A DNA stretch of 29,957 bases from the NCBI GenBank assembly GCA_964058805.1, contig CAXKVV010001924.1, positions 1 through 29,957 of the forward strand, written 5' to 3'. This DNA comes from Schoenoplectus triqueter. Lineage: Eukaryota; Streptophyta; Magnoliopsida; Poales; Cyperaceae. Under the pieces are notes generated by a model. That model had not been told where the DNA came from. It ran no database searches and worked only from the letters and a program-made list of their open reading frames with translations. This document shows, one piece after another, positions 29,160 to 29,957 of this stretch; positions within the stretch are counted from its first letter, which is position 1; each line of letters opens with the position of its first letter. The translations under genes were made by a program, and so were the position numbers.

Positions 29160-29957
29160 TGGGGCCTACTGCTGGGGCCCGCTCCTCTGTCGGATCATTG
29201 AACTGCTCATTTGTCGTTACTTCTAAACCGTCCATAATCTGCCACGTGTCGTATAATCAATCACTAACCGTCCGAATGGGTAGTAGGAAACACGTAATTA
29301 AGTGACCCCAGCCATGGGCCTTTCGGTCTTAATCCAGCTACTTACCTCCTTTCCGAATCAGGCCACTTGTCCAACATGATGTTGTATCAATAATGGAAAA
29401 GCTTGTGAGCTGTAGAGAAAGTCGGCTGACCATTGGGACCCAAAATTTAGTCTGTTCTTGGTTAATTTGAATTCTTGTTTCCTGTACATAGTAGACCAGG
29501 TCTAGGTCTCCTTTTCTCTCCCCATAGGTTCCCCCGTACACCTTGCATCCTTGGCAGGAAATACCGTCCAAGGAGCAACGGCTTCCTTCTGTGAGAGCTC
29601 AGGTGCTTATTTCTGTAGTCGTTGATCTGGTAATATTTGAATTGCGGGTCAGTAATCACTATCTGAGTATCTATTACTCTACTTGGTATAGGTTAAGTTA
29701 CATGGAAATTTATACAGGAATGTTGTAAAGAACAATTCTCTCTGAACCCCTTCTCCTTTAAAAAATGGCAAAGTTACTTTTTCTTCCTTTATAAACTTTA
29801 CAAGATTCCTCAGTTCTCAATCCAACGGTCCAGATACCTCTTTCACGCTGCCCGATCTGAGATCTCGTATAAATCGACCCTAATCGCCTCCACTGGAATC
29901 TTTACCCTTTCCTCCCTCTCCCCAAATCAAATTTCAAAGTCCTTCAAAAAAGTAAAG
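29160..29957 (+). promoter_or_regulatory. Probable promoter and leader of a gene beginning beyond the right edge
   Basis: The last 0.8 kb is clearly less AT-rich than the DNA before it. It carries promoter-type motifs: a G-box GCCACGTGTC (29241-29250), ATGGGCC near 29314, TATAAAC (29790-29796), AACGGTCCAGAT (29824-29835), TATAAAT (29868-29874) and ACCCTAA (29877-29883). The downstream CCACTGGAATC and CCCTTTCCTCCCTCTCCCC form a pyrimidine-rich stretch typical of plant 5' UTRs. No start codon with a long frame lies after the TATA box within the window. The downstream gene cannot be identified. Confidence 0.5.
29868..29874 (+). promoter_or_regulatory. Candidate TATA box near the right edge
   Basis: TATAAAT is followed about 30 bp later by a CCTCCACTGG start-like context and a pyrimidine-rich leader. 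Confidence 0.5.

Noticed and set aside
29338..29571. 77-codon minus-strand frame near the right edge
   Set aside because: No recognisable domain and it overlaps a region with plus-strand promoter motifs; GGTAAGT at its end is suggestive but insufficient.

Overview
This window is nuclear DNA from a flowering plant, almost certainly a eudicot. The evidence is AT-rich intergenic DNA, a plant UDP-glycosyltransferase with a PSPG box, an LEA-2/NHL-type membrane protein, a eukaryotic tRNA-Asp with an internal Pol III promoter, nested Ty1/copia LTR retrotransposons primed by initiator tRNA-Met, a Helitron and several MITE-like foldback elements. The UGT resembles the UGT88 group, which would suit Lamiales, but that placement is only suggestive. 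Only three host genes can be supported: the 3' end of a UGT (2-466, +), a complete intronless LEA-2 gene (8643-9374, +) and tRNA-Asp(GTC) (11010-11081, -). A promoter-like stretch at 29.2-29.9 kb suggests a fourth gene starting just past the right edge.

Layout. 0-0.5 kb: UGT end. 0.5-5.3 kb: intergenic DNA with two degenerate copies of an AT-rich, TTA-repeat-filled element (1968-3137 and 4165-5310), each carrying the same short hairpin. 5.3-6.3 kb: two foldback MITEs and a third arm, separated by TC/TCTA/TA microsatellites. 6.3-8.3 kb: AT-rich DNA without genes. 8.3-9.5 kb: LEA-2 gene with TATA box and polyadenylation signal. 10.05-10.59 kb: short non-autonomous Helitron on the minus strand. 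11.0 kb: tRNA-Asp.

11.67-26.28 kb: a nested retrotransposon pair. The outer Ty1/copia element is old: its LTRs are about 0.63 kb and look roughly 15% diverged by eye. Its PBS is decayed, its gag is broken, and an internal deletion leaves only the end of RT plus RNase H. A second Ty1/copia element (14362-24123, 9,762 bp) sits inside a zinc-knuckle codon of the outer gag, with 2,101-bp LTRs and a perfect 5-bp target duplication, AAATT. Its LTRs appear identical except for two substitutions near their last bases, so it inserted recently. Its gag-pol nevertheless carries several stops, frameshifts and deletions, so it probably moved using enzymes made by another element. Its 1.9-kb untranslated leader contains three sets of tandem repeats, several of which fold as hairpins.

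26.3-29.1 kb: AT-rich DNA with minor repeats. 29.2-29.96 kb: G-box, Site II-like and TATA motifs. I found no bacterial-type operon, CRISPR array or convincing new protein system. The most unusual content is the structure of the inner retrotransposon and the foldback/AT-rich elements at 2-6.3 kb.
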